The notes: a model not told the origin generated them from the sequence alone. Positions 51,464 to 60,956 are shown, counted from the first letter of the stretch. The stretch is 64,000 bases of DNA from Pseudomonadota bacterium (GCA_021795435.1 JAJYPJ010000003.1:32962-96961); one strand, 5' to 3'. Program-made: numbers and translations.

Positions 51464-52114
51464 ATGCCGAGTTTTTCCAGTGCCTCCTTTCGGGATCGCG
51501 GCAGCATCGCCTACTGGCGAGCATTCATGCGGGCCTGGCTTCGCGATCCGTTGAGTACGGCGGCGATGTCGCCCTCAGGCGCCCAGCTCGCCGCCATGAT
51601 GGTGGCCCAATTGCCCGAGGATGCTGGAAGTGCCAGTTACCCGGTGATCGAGCTTGGTGCGGGAACCGGTGTCTTCACGGCAGCCCTCCTGGCAGCGGGC
51701 ATCGCGCCCGAGCGCCTGCTGGTCATCGAGCTGGACCGCGGTCTGCATCGCATCCTTCGCCAGCGTTTCCCGCATGTGGCTGTCGAGTGCGCCAATGCGT
51801 GCAGCTTGCCGGAAATCGCCGCTCGCCGCGGAATCCCTGCGCATTCCGTTGGAGCCATCGTCAGCGGCCTCGGCCTGCTTTCGATGCCGCGCAGCGCGGT
51901 GACGCGTGTGCTGGAAGCCAGCACGCACCTGCTCGCCGATGCAGGTCGGCTCGTCCAGTTCACCTACGGGCCATTGAGTCCTGTGCCCCGGGACTTGGCC
52001 TTGCGTCTCGGTCTTACTCCCCGGCGTTGCGGGCTAGCGTGGCGGAACATGCCGCCGGCAACGGTCTACTGCTACCAGCGGGCGGCGTCGTCCGCCAGTG
52101 GCAAGGGGCACTGA
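51464..52114 (+). CDS. Class I SAM-dependent methyltransferase (phospholipid N-methyltransferase-like)
   Basis: MSPSGAQLAAMMVAQLPEDAGSASYPVIELGAGTGVFTAALLAAG; VSGLGLLSMP. Confidence 0.8.
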   Translation: MPSFSSASFRDRGSIAYWRAFMRAWLRDPLSTAAMSPSGAQLAAMMVAQLPEDAGSASYPVIELGAGTGVFTAALLAAGIAPERLLVIELDRGLHRILRQRFPHVAVECANACSLPEIAARRGIPAHSVGAIVSGLGLLSMPRSAVTRVLEASTHLLADAGRLVQFTYGPLSPVPRDLALRLGLTPRRCGLAWRNMPPATVYCYQRAASSASGKGH

Positions 52115-52119
52115 GATCT

Positions 52120-54483
52120 TCAGCCTTGGCGTCCTGCGAGGCGCAGCCAGGTATCCACGACCGTATCCGGGTTCAACGACATCGATTCGATGCCCTGGTC
52201 CATCAGCCATTCGGCCAAGTCAGGATGGTCCGACGGGCCCTGTCCGCAAATGCCAACGTACTTGCCTTTGGCACGTGCTGCGGCGATGGCCATTGCGAGC
52301 AGCCGTTTGACTGCGTCATTTCGTTCGTCGAACAGGCTGGCGACGATGGCTGAATCGCGGTCCAGCCCAAGCGTCAGCTGGGTCAGGTCGTTGGAGCCGA
52401 TCGAAAATCCATCGAAAACGTCGAGGAATTGCTCCGCCAGAAGCGCATTGGACGGTACTTCGCACATCATGATGACTTTGAGCCCATGCTTGCCTCGCTG
52501 CAGGCCGTTTTCGGCGAGGACTTCGATGACCTGCCGGCCTTCGTCCACCGTGCGAACGAAGGGGATCATCACCCATGCATTGGTGAGACCCATCTGCTCC
52601 CGAACCTTGCGCACGGCGCGACATTCCAGTGCAAAGGCAGCGCGGAAGGACGGGTCCACATAACGGCTGGCGCCCCGGAAGCCGATCATCGGATTTTCCT
52701 CGTGGGGCTCGTACGCCGCGCCACCGATCAGGTTGGCATATTCGTTCGACTTGAAGTCGCTCAGGCGAACGATGACCGGATTGGGCGCGAACGCAGCGGT
52801 GATCGTCGCGATGCCTTCGGCCAGACGATCCACATAGAAATCCACCGGGTTGGCATAGCCTGCGATGCGCGCGTCGATGCGCGCCCGCGTCTCAGGGTCC
52901 TGACGGTCGTACTCCAGCAGCGCCTTCGGATGCACGCCGATGTGGCTGGCGATGATCATCTCCAGGCGGGCAAGTCCGACGCCTGCATTCGGCAACATCG
53001 CGAAGTCGAACGCGCGCTCCGGATTGGCCACGTTCATCATGATCTTCAGCGGGGCAGGCGGCATCGCGCCCAAGTCGGCCTCGCGGCATTCGAACGGGAG
53101 CAGACCGTCGTAGACGTAGCCGGCATCGCCTTCCGCGCAGGAGACCGTCACGCTGGCGCCATTGGTGATGCGACGCGTGGCGTCCCCGCAGCCGACGACT
53201 GCCGGAATGCCTAGCTCCCGCGCGATGATGGCGGCATGGCAGGTGCGGCCACCGCGGTTCGTGACGATGGCGGCGGCCCGCTTCATGATGGGCTCCCAGT
53301 CGGGATCAGTCATGTCGGTCACCAACACATCGCCTGGCTGCACGAGGCTGATGTCGGCCACCGAGGCAACGACACGCGCGGTCCCCGCGCCGATCCGCTG
53401 GCCGATGGCACGGCCCTCGGCCAGCACGGTCCCTCTTTGCCCGAGTGTGTAGCGCTCCAGCTTGGTCGTGCGCGAACGCACCGTCTCCGGGCGCGCCTGG
53501 AGGATGTAGATGCGGCCGGTCTGGCCGTCCTTTCCCCACTCGATGTCCATGGGCCTTCCATAGTGCGCCTCGATGGCAAGGGCCAGTCGTCCCAGCTCGG
53601 CAAGGTCGGCTTCGTCCAGGCAAAACTTGCGGCGCAGGGACTCAGGCGTCGATTCGACGCGCACGCGCTCGCCCTCGTCGTCGGAAAAAACCATGCGCTG
53701 CTGCTTGCTGCCGAGCTGGCGGCGCAATAGTGCAAGGCGCCCCGCGCGCAGGTTGGGCTTGTAGAGGTAATACTCGTCCGGGTTCACGGCGCCCTGGACC
53801 ACCATTTCGCCTAGACCAAGGCTCGCGGTGATGAACACCACGTCGCGGAATCCGGACTCGGTATCCAGTGTGAACATCACGCCCGAGGTACCCAGGTCCG
53901 AACGGACCATCAGCTGGACGCCTGCGGAGAGGTACACCTTTTCGTGGGCGAATCCATGATGGGCCCGATAGGAAATGGCGCGATCGTTGAAAAGCGAAGC
54001 AAATACCTCGTGGACCTTCTCGACCACGGAGTCCTCGCCCACCACGTTGAGGTAAGTCTCCTGCTGACCCGCGAATGATGCGTCAGGCAGGTCCTCAGCC
54101 GTTGCGGAGGAGCGCACGGCGACGGCCGCAGGGTTCAGCCCACTATCGGCGCAAAGCTTGCGATAGGACGTGCGGATGCGTTCCTCGAGATCGGTTTGCA
54201 GTGGCGTCGCCATGATCCAGCGACGAATCTCGCTTCCAGCCGCGGCCAGGGCGGCGGTGTCGGCGGCATCGAGGCCTTCGAGTCGCTTGGCGATCCGGGC
54301 GTCCAGGCCACCTTGGGCCAGGAACTGCGCAAACGCGCGCGCCGTGGTGGCGAATCCACCCGGCACCGCCACCTTGGCGGCCCCCAGTTCGCGGATCATT
54401 TCGCCCAGCGAGGAATTCTTGCCGCCAACCTGGTCGTGGTCGGCAAGACCGATCTCGTTCAGCCACAGGACGGATGAATTCAA
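52120..54483 (-). CDS. ppsA: Phosphoenolpyruvate synthase
   Basis: [48 protein letters not shown]; 787 aa. Confidence 0.97.
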   Translation of the reverse strand: MNSSVLWLNEIGLADHDQVGGKNSSLGEMIRELGAAKVAVPGGFATTARAFAQFLAQGGLDARIAKRLEGLDAADTAALAAAGSEIRRWIMATPLQTDLEERIRTSYRKLCADSGLNPAAVAVRSSATAEDLPDASFAGQQETYLNVVGEDSVVEKVHEVFASLFNDRAISYRAHHGFAHEKVYLSAGVQLMVRSDLGTSGVMFTLDTESGFRDVVFITASLGLGEMVVQGAVNPDEYYLYKPNLRAGRLALLRRQLGSKQQRMVFSDDEGERVRVESTPESLRRKFCLDEADLAELGRLALAIEAHYGRPMDIEWGKDGQTGRIYILQARPETVRSRTTKLERYTLGQRGTVLAEGRAIGQRIGAGTARVVASVADISLVQPGDVLVTDMTDPDWEPIMKRAAAIVTNRGGRTCHAAIIARELGIPAVVGCGDATRRITNGASVTVSCAEGDAGYVYDGLLPFECREADLGAMPPAPLKIMMNVANPERAFDFAMLPNAGVGLARLEMIIASHIGVHPKALLEYDRQDPETRARIDARIAGYANPVDFYVDRLAEGIATITAAFAPNPVIVRLSDFKSNEYANLIGGAAYEPHEENPMIGFRGASRYVDPSFRAAFALECRAVRKVREQMGLTNAWVMIPFVRTVDEGRQVIEVLAENGLQRGKHGLKVIMMCEVPSNALLAEQFLDVFDGFSIGSNDLTQLTLGLDRDSAIVASLFDERNDAVKRLLAMAIAAARAKGKYVGICGQGPSDHPDLAEWLMDQGIESMSLNPDTVVDTWLRLAGRQG

Positions 54484-54535
54484 GACAGCGCTCCGCGGAG
54501 GTTCAGCCCGCTATTTTCAGCCGCATGTCTGGTTT

Positions 54536-54579
54536 AAACAACCGTTTGAGCCGTCATGGGTCCCATGTAAACGGTTACC
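54536..54579. promoter_or_regulatory. Candidate paired operator in ppsA-ppsR divergent promoter region
   Basis: AACCGTTT (54540-54547) and inverted copy AAACGGTT (54569-54576) flanking perfect palindrome CATGGGTCCCATG. Confidence 0.45.
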
Positions 54580-54645
54580 GCGTGCCGTGCTGGCAATCTT
54601 GCCGGTGAGGCTGGCTAAACTGCGGGCCGGTAGCCAGGAGTCGCC

Positions 54646-55461
54646 ATGCAACGCGCCGTCTTCTTTGTCTCCGATTCGACGGGCATTACAGCCGAGACGA
54701 TCGGCCACAGCATGCTCACGCAGTTCGAGGGTGTGGACTTCGATACCCACCGTCTGCCATTCGTTGACAACCTCGAAAAGGCCCAGGGCGCGGCGACGCG
54801 CATCAAGTCGGCGTGGGCGCGCAGCGGCATGCGGCCCATTGTCGTCAACACGGTCGTCGATGCGGCACTGAGTGAGGTGCTCGCAGGAACCGGGGCGCTG
54901 ATGCTGGACGTCTTCGCGCCGTTCATCGGGCCGCTGGAAGCGGAGTTGGGCGTGCGTCGCCACAAGTTGGTCAACCGCGCCCACGGTCTGGTGGACTTCG
55001 CCAAATACGAGGCGCGCATCAGCGCTACCAACTACGCTCTGGCGCATGACGACGGACTCGATCCTGGCTACAAGGATGCGGATCTGGTTCTCGTCGGGGT
55101 CTCGCGTTCGGGCAAGACGCCGACCTGCCTGTACATGGCACTGCATTTCGGATTGCGTGCGGCGAATTACCCTTTGACGCCGGACGAGCTCGATCTGCGG
55201 GAATTGCCGACGCGCTTGCATGCCCAGAGGAAACGGCTGTTCGGGTTGACTATCGCGCCCGAGCGGCTGGCGCAGATTCGCGCCGAACGCCGTCCCGGGA
55301 GCCGATATGCATCACTCGAGCAGTGCCGATGGGAACTTGAGCAGGCGGATCGAATGTTCCGTCAGGAGGGTATCCCTGTCCTGAACACCACGCATACGTC
55401 GATCGAGGAAATTGGCAGCAAGATCCTCGCCCAGTTGGGGATCGAGCGACACCTTATCTGA
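54646..55461 (+). CDS. ppsR: PEP synthase regulatory protein (kinase/pyrophosphorylase, DUF299)
   Basis: [40 protein letters not shown]; divergent from ppsA. Confidence 0.95.
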   Translation: MQRAVFFVSDSTGITAETIGHSMLTQFEGVDFDTHRLPFVDNLEKAQGAATRIKSAWARSGMRPIVVNTVVDAALSEVLAGTGALMLDVFAPFIGPLEAELGVRRHKLVNRAHGLVDFAKYEARISATNYALAHDDGLDPGYKDADLVLVGVSRSGKTPTCLYMALHFGLRAANYPLTPDELDLRELPTRLHAQRKRLFGLTIAPERLAQIRAERRPGSRYASLEQCRWELEQADRMFRQEGIPVLNTTHTSIEEIGSKILAQLGIERHLI

Positions 55462-55519
55462 GGACGCGCGGGCGGGCTCGTCGCCGGGAGGACCTGGACG
55501 AGGCTGCTAAGCTGCCCCC

Positions 55520-56023
55520 ATGTTGATGGATGGACGCGGCATCATCGGGCTCTTGCCACGCCGATTTGGCCTGCTGATGGGACTGCAGGCGGAGAGCTAT
55601 CACCGTATCGAACGTCTGTTCGCGGTACGCGAGCGCCCGCTTGGCGTCTACACCTCGACCGTCGGCGATACGCTCGATGTTCGCCTCGAGGTACAGGAAC
55701 GGCATGCCTACACGCTGCAGCTCGAGCTGACCTATGCATTCCATGACCCGGAAACCGGGCGGAGGGCGCCGGAAGCGCAAATTCGCGTTTACACGGACGC
55801 CCATTTGGCCGAGGCATTGCATTGTCATCCCGGGCGAGGTCGTTGGGATGTCCTCGACCTCCACGCGCCAGCGGCGGAAATCCTGCGGCATCGATTGCGC
55901 ATGGCTAGTTTCTTGAGTCGCTGGCTGGAATACCTCTCCGCGCAAGGCCATTCACCATTCACCTTACGACCCGTTCACGAGGGCTGGACCCGAGGTCTCA
56001 GCGTTTGCGAAGCTCCTGAGTAA
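55520..56023 (+). CDS. DUF1249 family protein (YqiB-like)
   Basis: RFGLLMGLQAESYHRIERLF...YTLQLELTYAF...RVYTDAHLAEAL. Confidence 0.82.
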   Translation: MLMDGRGIIGLLPRRFGLLMGLQAESYHRIERLFAVRERPLGVYTSTVGDTLDVRLEVQERHAYTLQLELTYAFHDPETGRRAPEAQIRVYTDAHLAEALHCHPGRGRWDVLDLHAPAAEILRHRLRMASFLSRWLEYLSAQGHSPFTLRPVHEGWTRGLSVCEAPE

Positions 56024-56317
56024 CGAGGGTCGCAGGCGGCAGCGGCGGTCTTGCGTCGCGTGGAATCCGCTTCGCGCGAGGCTGGGAAGATGCCCGGCCA
56101 GCTTGCTTCCGGGGCGAGCACTTACCCGATGCCTGCGGCTGCCCGACTCCATTGCCTGCCGCGGAAGCATTTTGACCGCGGCGAAACCGGACGTCGAAGA
56201 CTGCGGTGGACAAGCATGGTCCGGATGCCTGGAATCGCGGAATCGGTAGCCGGAGACAGCGGTTCCGATGCCGGTCCGCGCCGAGAGGGGGTTTCCTGGA
56301 TAAGTCCGCGCGCAAAT

Positions 56318-56345
56318 GAAAAAGCCCCTTTGGCAGGGGCTTTTC
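56318..56345 (-). terminator. Rho-independent terminator adjacent to tRNA-3'-like remnant
   Basis: AAAAGCCCCTGCCAAAGGGGCTTTTT on minus strand. Confidence 0.7.
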
Positions 56346-56353
56346 ACGAATCA

Positions 56354-56378
56354 GATGGCGGGCGGACGGGACTCGAAC
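56354..56378 (-). other. tRNA/tmRNA 3'-end-like fragment, candidate attachment-site remnant
   Basis: Minus strand GTTCGAGTCCCGTCCGCCCGCCA: T-loop and CCA-like 3' end, but no T-stem 5' half or tRNA body upstream. Confidence 0.5.
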
Positions 56379-56432
56379 TAAAGCGCCAATGCACTGAAAC
56401 TGTTGGGCATCCGTGCTTGTTGTTTTTCTAGT

Positions 56433-56452
56433 TACCGCCAAAGTTACCGCCA
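56433..56452 (+). repeat. Two direct TACCGCCA repeats (candidate integrase arm sites, left end)
   Basis: GTTACCGCCAAAGTTACCGCCA. Confidence 0.55.
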
Positions 56453-56535
56453 ACATGGCGCGACACTCATCTTTTGGCCAGCGATTTCCGATCGCAGCGA
56501 TGATGGCACAATCAGGATAACGCAGAGGGGGGAGC

Positions 56536-57390
56536 ATGAAACTCGCGGTTCTGATGTTCGCCAGCCTCTTGCTCCTACGAGCTATGCAGGCACATGCCTC
56601 ACAAGGTGACGGCTCCGCCGCCTACGTAACCGGCCTCGCGGCGTACCAGCGTGGCGACTACGCGACTGCGCTCAAGAGTTTCTCTGCCGCCGCAGCCAAG
56701 GGAAATCCAAAGGCTGAAGCCTACTTGGGCGGCATGTATGTTATGGGCCAAGGCGTCCCGAAAAACTTCGGCTTAGGCGTGAGTTGGGTCACCGCATCCG
56801 CCCAGCAGGATGACCCGCATGGGCAGATGCTCATGGGCATCCTCTACTCTGCAGGATGGGGCGTGGTCAAGGATCAAGTGGCGGCGGTTAGATGGTATCG
56901 ACTCGCAGCAGTGCAGGGTCTCCCCCAAGCGCAGCTTTTATTGGGTGTGGCCTACGCGAAAGGCGACGGGGTGCATAAAGACCTTGGCATTGCCAAACAG
57001 TGGACACAGGCGGCAGCGGAGCATGGCAATTCGCCCGATGATCGCGCTGTATCAGTGCTTGCGGAGAGCGAGCTAAAGACGCTCAAGACGCCGCAACAAA
57101 CATCAGGCCAATCCACTTTAGCGGCGAGCTCTGTAGGCAGCGAGCAATGCTCGCTTGCTATGTTGCGGCAGGCAGATTACCAAGGTGGCGTGCTTTCGGA
57201 CGATGATACGCGGTTTGTGAATGCATACCTGCAAGCTCACGGGATGAATCGATTACAGTTGATGCTTGCAGACGATCCGTCGGACACGATGATTGCGATA
57301 CTTGGCAAGGCCTGCCGGCAGGGGATGACGCTTCAGCAAGCGCTCGACGCTCTCAGCGAGCAAGTCCAATCCGCCGTTCCTTCGCAGTAG
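56536..57390 (+). CDS. Sel1-like repeat protein, secreted/periplasmic
   Basis: Signal peptide MKLAVLMFASLLLLRAMQAHA; Sel1 repeats AEAYLGGMYVMGQGVPKNFGLGVSWVTASAQQ, AQLLLGVAYAKGDGVHKDLGIAKQWTQAAAEHG. Confidence 0.82.
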   Translation: MKLAVLMFASLLLLRAMQAHASQGDGSAAYVTGLAAYQRGDYATALKSFSAAAAKGNPKAEAYLGGMYVMGQGVPKNFGLGVSWVTASAQQDDPHGQMLMGILYSAGWGVVKDQVAAVRWYRLAAVQGLPQAQLLLGVAYAKGDGVHKDLGIAKQWTQAAAEHGNSPDDRAVSVLAESELKTLKTPQQTSGQSTLAASSVGSEQCSLAMLRQADYQGGVLSDDDTRFVNAYLQAHGMNRLQLMLADDPSDTMIAILGKACRQGMTLQQALDALSEQVQSAVPSQ

Positions 57391-57399
57391 CCCGCACCC

Positions 57400-57654
57400 T
57401 TACTCTCGCGTCTGCTCGATCAGCCCTCGCGCGTCGCGCAGTTCGACGTTCAATAGGCGGCGCAGCTCGCGGATGGTGCGCCAGTGGCCGCCTTTGTAGG
57501 CGTTGCGTGCGCAGATCGCCTTGCCTTGCGGCGTGCGCGGGCCAGTGGCGTGCAGCCACGGCTTCACCCTGCGGGCGTGTTTGGCCTGCTGCGCGCGACG
57601 TTCGGGGGTCCACTCGTTCGGCATGGCGTCATTCTGCTTTGCTGGCTTCGGCAT
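57400..57654 (-). CDS. Small basic hypothetical protein of mobile elements
   Basis: RRAQQAKHARRVKPWLHATGPRTPQGKAICARNAYKGGHWRTIRELRRLL; GPxTPxGKxxxxxNAxKGG motif. Confidence 0.6.
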   Translation of the reverse strand: MPKPAKQNDAMPNEWTPERRAQQAKHARRVKPWLHATGPRTPQGKAICARNAYKGGHWRTIRELRRLLNVELRDARGLIEQTRE

Positions 57655-58219
57655 TTCCTCGCGCGCGCGAGGCCGGCACGGGTTCGCTTGTCTGCGTCCA
57701 CGTGTCCGCCAGAGCATCCGATGCAGGCGGCGCCAGCTGGGCCGGCGCTGGTGTGGGCAATGCCGCCTCGCCGTTGTTCACCTGCTGCTGGTGCGCGATG
57801 TTGGCCTGCTTCACGAACGCGACCGGCTTCGGGTTCTTGATCTCGGCCAGCGCTTCAATGGTCGAACGGCACTGTGCTTGCGCCTTCAAGGCAAGCGTCA
57901 TATGCGCCTGAAACTGCGGCAGGTGATCTTGTGCCGCCGCGCGGCGCGCCAGGCTAGTGAACATGGTGTCCAAGGTGGCCGCTTGGGCGTACAGCATGCG
58001 CTCCAGCCTGCCCAGGTCACCGCCCTTCGCTTTCTTGGCCTCCCCGATCAAGTCGGCAATGACGGCGGACATATCGGGCGCCCCGGCCCACTTGCTGAAC
58101 GCATCCATGCGCGCGAGGGCCTGCGCCTCCGGGGATGTCAGGATTTCGTGCGGTTCAAGCGCGCGGCCTTTGGGGACTGTGGCCGATGGCGTGGCGGCGG
58201 ACTTCTTTTCCGGATTCAT
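57629..58219 (-). CDS. Hypothetical protein, accessory/mobile-element associated
   Basis: FQAHMTLALKAQAQCRSTIEALAEIKNPKPVAFVKQANIAHQQQVNNG; overlaps neighbours. Confidence 0.6.
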   Translation of the reverse strand: MNPEKKSAATPSATVPKGRALEPHEILTSPEAQALARMDAFSKWAGAPDMSAVIADLIGEAKKAKGGDLGRLERMLYAQAATLDTMFTSLARRAAAQDHLPQFQAHMTLALKAQAQCRSTIEALAEIKNPKPVAFVKQANIAHQQQVNNGEAALPTPAPAQLAPPASDALADTWTQTSEPVPASRARGNAEASKAE

Positions 58220-58866
58220 GGCTTCGCCTCGCTGATTTCGGAAGTGTTCGATGCAGGGCGCCAGTCGGCGCAGGCGCGCCGCTCGCAGGCGAAGTGCAGA
58301 CCGTGGCCTTGGGCGCAGCCGTGCATGCCAGCCTCGCTGCTGTCAGGCCGTGGCTGCTGGTGCGTGCAAGTGGCGCAGGTGACGGCAGGGTGTGGCAGGT
58401 GGCCGCCGGCCCGGCGCACGTGGCACCAGGGACAGCCCAGGACTACCGGCGGGGCACCTTGCCACAGCAGCACGGGTCCGCAGTGGCGGCAATGGCTCGC
58501 TTGCGTCCAGCCGGGCGGTGCAATGCCTTGCCGCATGCGCGCGTTTTCGTTCAACACGTGCAGCCAGCGGCGCAGCCCTTCCTCCGATAGCAGCCCCGCG
58601 CCGTTGTCGGGCTGCAGGTCGGCATCCGTCAGGCGGTCCACCAGCGCGCCGGGCAGTCCTTCCGCAGCAGCCAGCCGGCGAAGCGTCGCGCGCAGGTCGG
58701 GGCTGTCAGGCAATGCGGCCAGCAGTTCGGCCTTGTGCGCGCGGGCCAACTCCACCACGTCCGCCGGGACGTTGCCGGTCGCCGGCTTCAGCTTCAGGCG
58801 GTCGCCCTCGCGGCGGACGGTGACACCATGTCGCCGCAAGGTTTCGAGGATCGGGGCGGCGGTCAT
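58216..58866 (-). CDS. Hypothetical protein: TubC_N-like docking domain plus Cys-rich putative zinc-finger region
   Basis: ILETLRRHGVTVRREGDRLKLKPATGNVPADVVELARAHKAELLAAL; HCRHCG...GCPWCHVRRAGG...CATCTHQQ. Confidence 0.6.
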   Translation of the reverse strand: MTAAPILETLRRHGVTVRREGDRLKLKPATGNVPADVVELARAHKAELLAALPDSPDLRATLRRLAAAEGLPGALVDRLTDADLQPDNGAGLLSEEGLRRWLHVLNENARMRQGIAPPGWTQASHCRHCGPVLLWQGAPPVVLGCPWCHVRRAGGHLPHPAVTCATCTHQQPRPDSSEAGMHGCAQGHGLHFACERRACADWRPASNTSEISEAKP

Positions 58867-60188
58867 AACTCCACCTCGGCAGGATCGGATGCGCCCGAAG
58901 ATGGCGGCAAGGCCCCCGAAGGTGGCGAAGATGGCGGTCTATTTTGTCCGCCACCTTCGCGATCTTCGGCGCCACCTTCAGCGGTCGGCATCCGCCAGCA
59001 CCAGCCCCCGGTCATACCCACCTTGACGGTTTCGGCGTCGATCCGGCGGCGCGCGCGGTGCATGGCGTCCTTGCTGTAGCCCGCTGCGGCAGCTTCCGAA
59101 AACACGTCCTTGGCTGCCATCGATCCGCTGGCCAGCAGTTGGCGCAGGAAGGCCGCTGCATCGCCCTGCGCGTCGCCTTCGGGTTCCGGCTCGGCCAGCA
59201 ACTCGCGTGCGGTGCCCTCAAGCTGCGCGCCCCAGACGATGCGCGAGGCGGTCAGGCCCGGATGCCCCGGCACCTCCACCTGCTCGAAGGCGTAGGCAAA
59301 GCCGCCGCCGTCTGGGCCGATATTCGACTTCGCGCGCGCCAGCACCAGCTTGCGGTCGGCTTCATCCTCGCCCGGTTGCCGCACGGTGCCCAGCACCACG
59401 CGCGCCAGGGCGCCGAAGGCCAGGCTGCCGGAAACCCGTTCCAGCGGCTCGCGCCCCTGCGTGCCCTTGCTGTAGTGCGTGATGCCCAGCAGGGCGGCGT
59501 CCAGCCGGGCGGCCAGGTCCACCAGCGGGGCCAGTCCGCGCCGCACCTCGGCGTTCTTGTGCGAATCGCCGGCGACCGCAGACACCAGCGGATCGACGAT
59601 CAATAGCGCGATGTTGTCGATGCCCGCGCAGGCGGCGGCCAGTTTGTCTACATCGCGCGCCGGGTCGAACGGGCGCCGGCCCTCCGGGTCGTGCACGTCG
59701 CCGACGCAGTGCACGCGGGTCACGTCGGCACCCGCGGCCAGCAGGCGCGGGACCAGGGTGTCGGCAGGGTCATCCTCGCCGGACCAGATCAGCACGTTGC
59801 CGCGTTCGGGCCGCCAGCCAAACGGTAGGGGCCGGCCGGACGTGACGCATGCGGCAAGGTCCAGCGCCAGCGTAGTCTTGCCCGTGCCCGGCGCGCCGGC
59901 CAGCACGTGCAGCTTGCCCTTCGCCAGCCAGCCCGGCCACAGCCAGCGGATCGGCTCCGGGGTCAGGTCGACCGCGCGGATCAGCTCGACGTGTTCGGGC
60001 GCACCCTGCGCGACATGTTCTTGCGCATGTTTTTGCGCGTGGCGTTCGTCGGCCAGACGTTGGACCATCGCCAGCTCGCGGTCCGCGTGTTCCTCGCGCT
60101 GGCGCACGCTGGACGGCAGGCCGTCGGCGCGATCTTCCAGGCTGGCGCGCACAGCGGTGGCCAGGGGGCGAACGGTGGGCGCGTTCAT
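58863..60188 (-). CDS. RepA-like AAA ATPase/helicase
   Basis: LHVLAGAPGTGKTTLALDLAACVTSGRPLPFGWRPERGNVLIWSGEDDPADTLVPRLLAAG; IVDPLVSAVAGDSHKNAEVRRGL. Confidence 0.82.
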   Translation of the reverse strand: MNAPTVRPLATAVRASLEDRADGLPSSVRQREEHADRELAMVQRLADERHAQKHAQEHVAQGAPEHVELIRAVDLTPEPIRWLWPGWLAKGKLHVLAGAPGTGKTTLALDLAACVTSGRPLPFGWRPERGNVLIWSGEDDPADTLVPRLLAAGADVTRVHCVGDVHDPEGRRPFDPARDVDKLAAACAGIDNIALLIVDPLVSAVAGDSHKNAEVRRGLAPLVDLAARLDAALLGITHYSKGTQGREPLERVSGSLAFGALARVVLGTVRQPGEDEADRKLVLARAKSNIGPDGGGFAYAFEQVEVPGHPGLTASRIVWGAQLEGTARELLAEPEPEGDAQGDAAAFLRQLLASGSMAAKDVFSEAAAAGYSKDAMHRARRRIDAETVKVGMTGGWCWRMPTAEGGAEDREGGGQNRPPSSPPSGALPPSSGASDPAEVEL

Positions 60189-60646
60189 GCCAGCACCTCG
60201 CGCGCGGCTTCGATGCGTTCCACGGCCTCGCCCAGGCGCTGCACGTCGGCAGCGTCCAGCACCTCGCCACGCAGCAGGTCGCATCCGGCCAGGTGCACAA
60301 TGCGGGTCTCGCGTTCGATCACGCCCGCGGCAGCGGTCATGCTCGCCAGCCGGAAGCGCTCGCGCGCGGTGCGCCGGCCTTCCGGGCTTTCATCGCGCAG
60401 GCGCTCGGGCATCACGTCGCCCAGGGTCAGGCCCAACGCGCCCAGCACGTCGGCGGTGCTACAGCCGGCGAAGCAGTGCAGCAGCAGGCGGCCATCGTCG
60501 CCCTGCGCTAAGGACAGCGTGCCGTGCGTCTTGTGCCCGTTCGGGCAGTCCGCGCGCCAGCCTTGGCCGCTGCGCTGGACGCGCTCCAGGCGGTGCAGCA
60601 GGGCGTCGATGCCGACGCGCGAGCTTGCCATCGTCGCAACGCTCAT
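60185..60646 (-). CDS. CHC2-like zinc-ribbon primase-related protein
   Basis: WRADCPNGHKTHGTLSLAQGDDGRLLLHCFAGCSTADVLGALGLTLGDV. Confidence 0.68.
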   Translation of the reverse strand: MSVATMASSRVGIDALLHRLERVQRSGQGWRADCPNGHKTHGTLSLAQGDDGRLLLHCFAGCSTADVLGALGLTLGDVMPERLRDESPEGRRTARERFRLASMTAAAGVIERETRIVHLAGCDLLRGEVLDAADVQRLGEAVERIEAAREVLA

Positions 60647-60873
60647 GGCGCACCATCCTGCGCGCCTTCGACGAAGGTCTGAAGGTCGGCGCGGCTGTAG
60701 CGCACCATGCGCAGGCCAATTTTGCGGAAGCGCGGACCTTCGCCGCGCCAGCGCCAGTTGCGCAGGGTCTGCACGCTGGCGCTCAGGATGGCGGCAGCTT
60801 CGCGTTCGTCCAGCAGGTCGCCGGGCGCCAAGGTGGGCGCAGGCTGCGGTGTTGGGGTAATGGTCGGTTGCAT
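60643..60873 (-). CDS. AlpA/excisionase-like helix-turn-helix protein
   Basis: LLDEREAAAILSASVQTLRNWRWRGEGPRFRKIGLRMVRYSRADLQTFVEG. Confidence 0.78.
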   Translation of the reverse strand: MQPTITPTPQPAPTLAPGDLLDEREAAAILSASVQTLRNWRWRGEGPRFRKIGLRMVRYSRADLQTFVEGAQDGAP

Positions 60874-60956
60874 CGCGTGAGTCCCGTGAAGCAGCGGGAT
60901 GCTGCGATGCTGGATTGTTCGCATGCGCGCCAGGCTGTGGCGCTATTGCGGAAACG

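Noticed and set aside
56354-56420. Possible complete tRNA at 56.35 kb
   Set aside because: Only the T-loop and 3' terminal part is present; no anticodon arm, D arm or matching T-stem 5' half.
57503-59026. 507-aa plus-strand ORF
   Set aside because: Antisense across several overlapping minus-strand genes of the element; no coherent domains.
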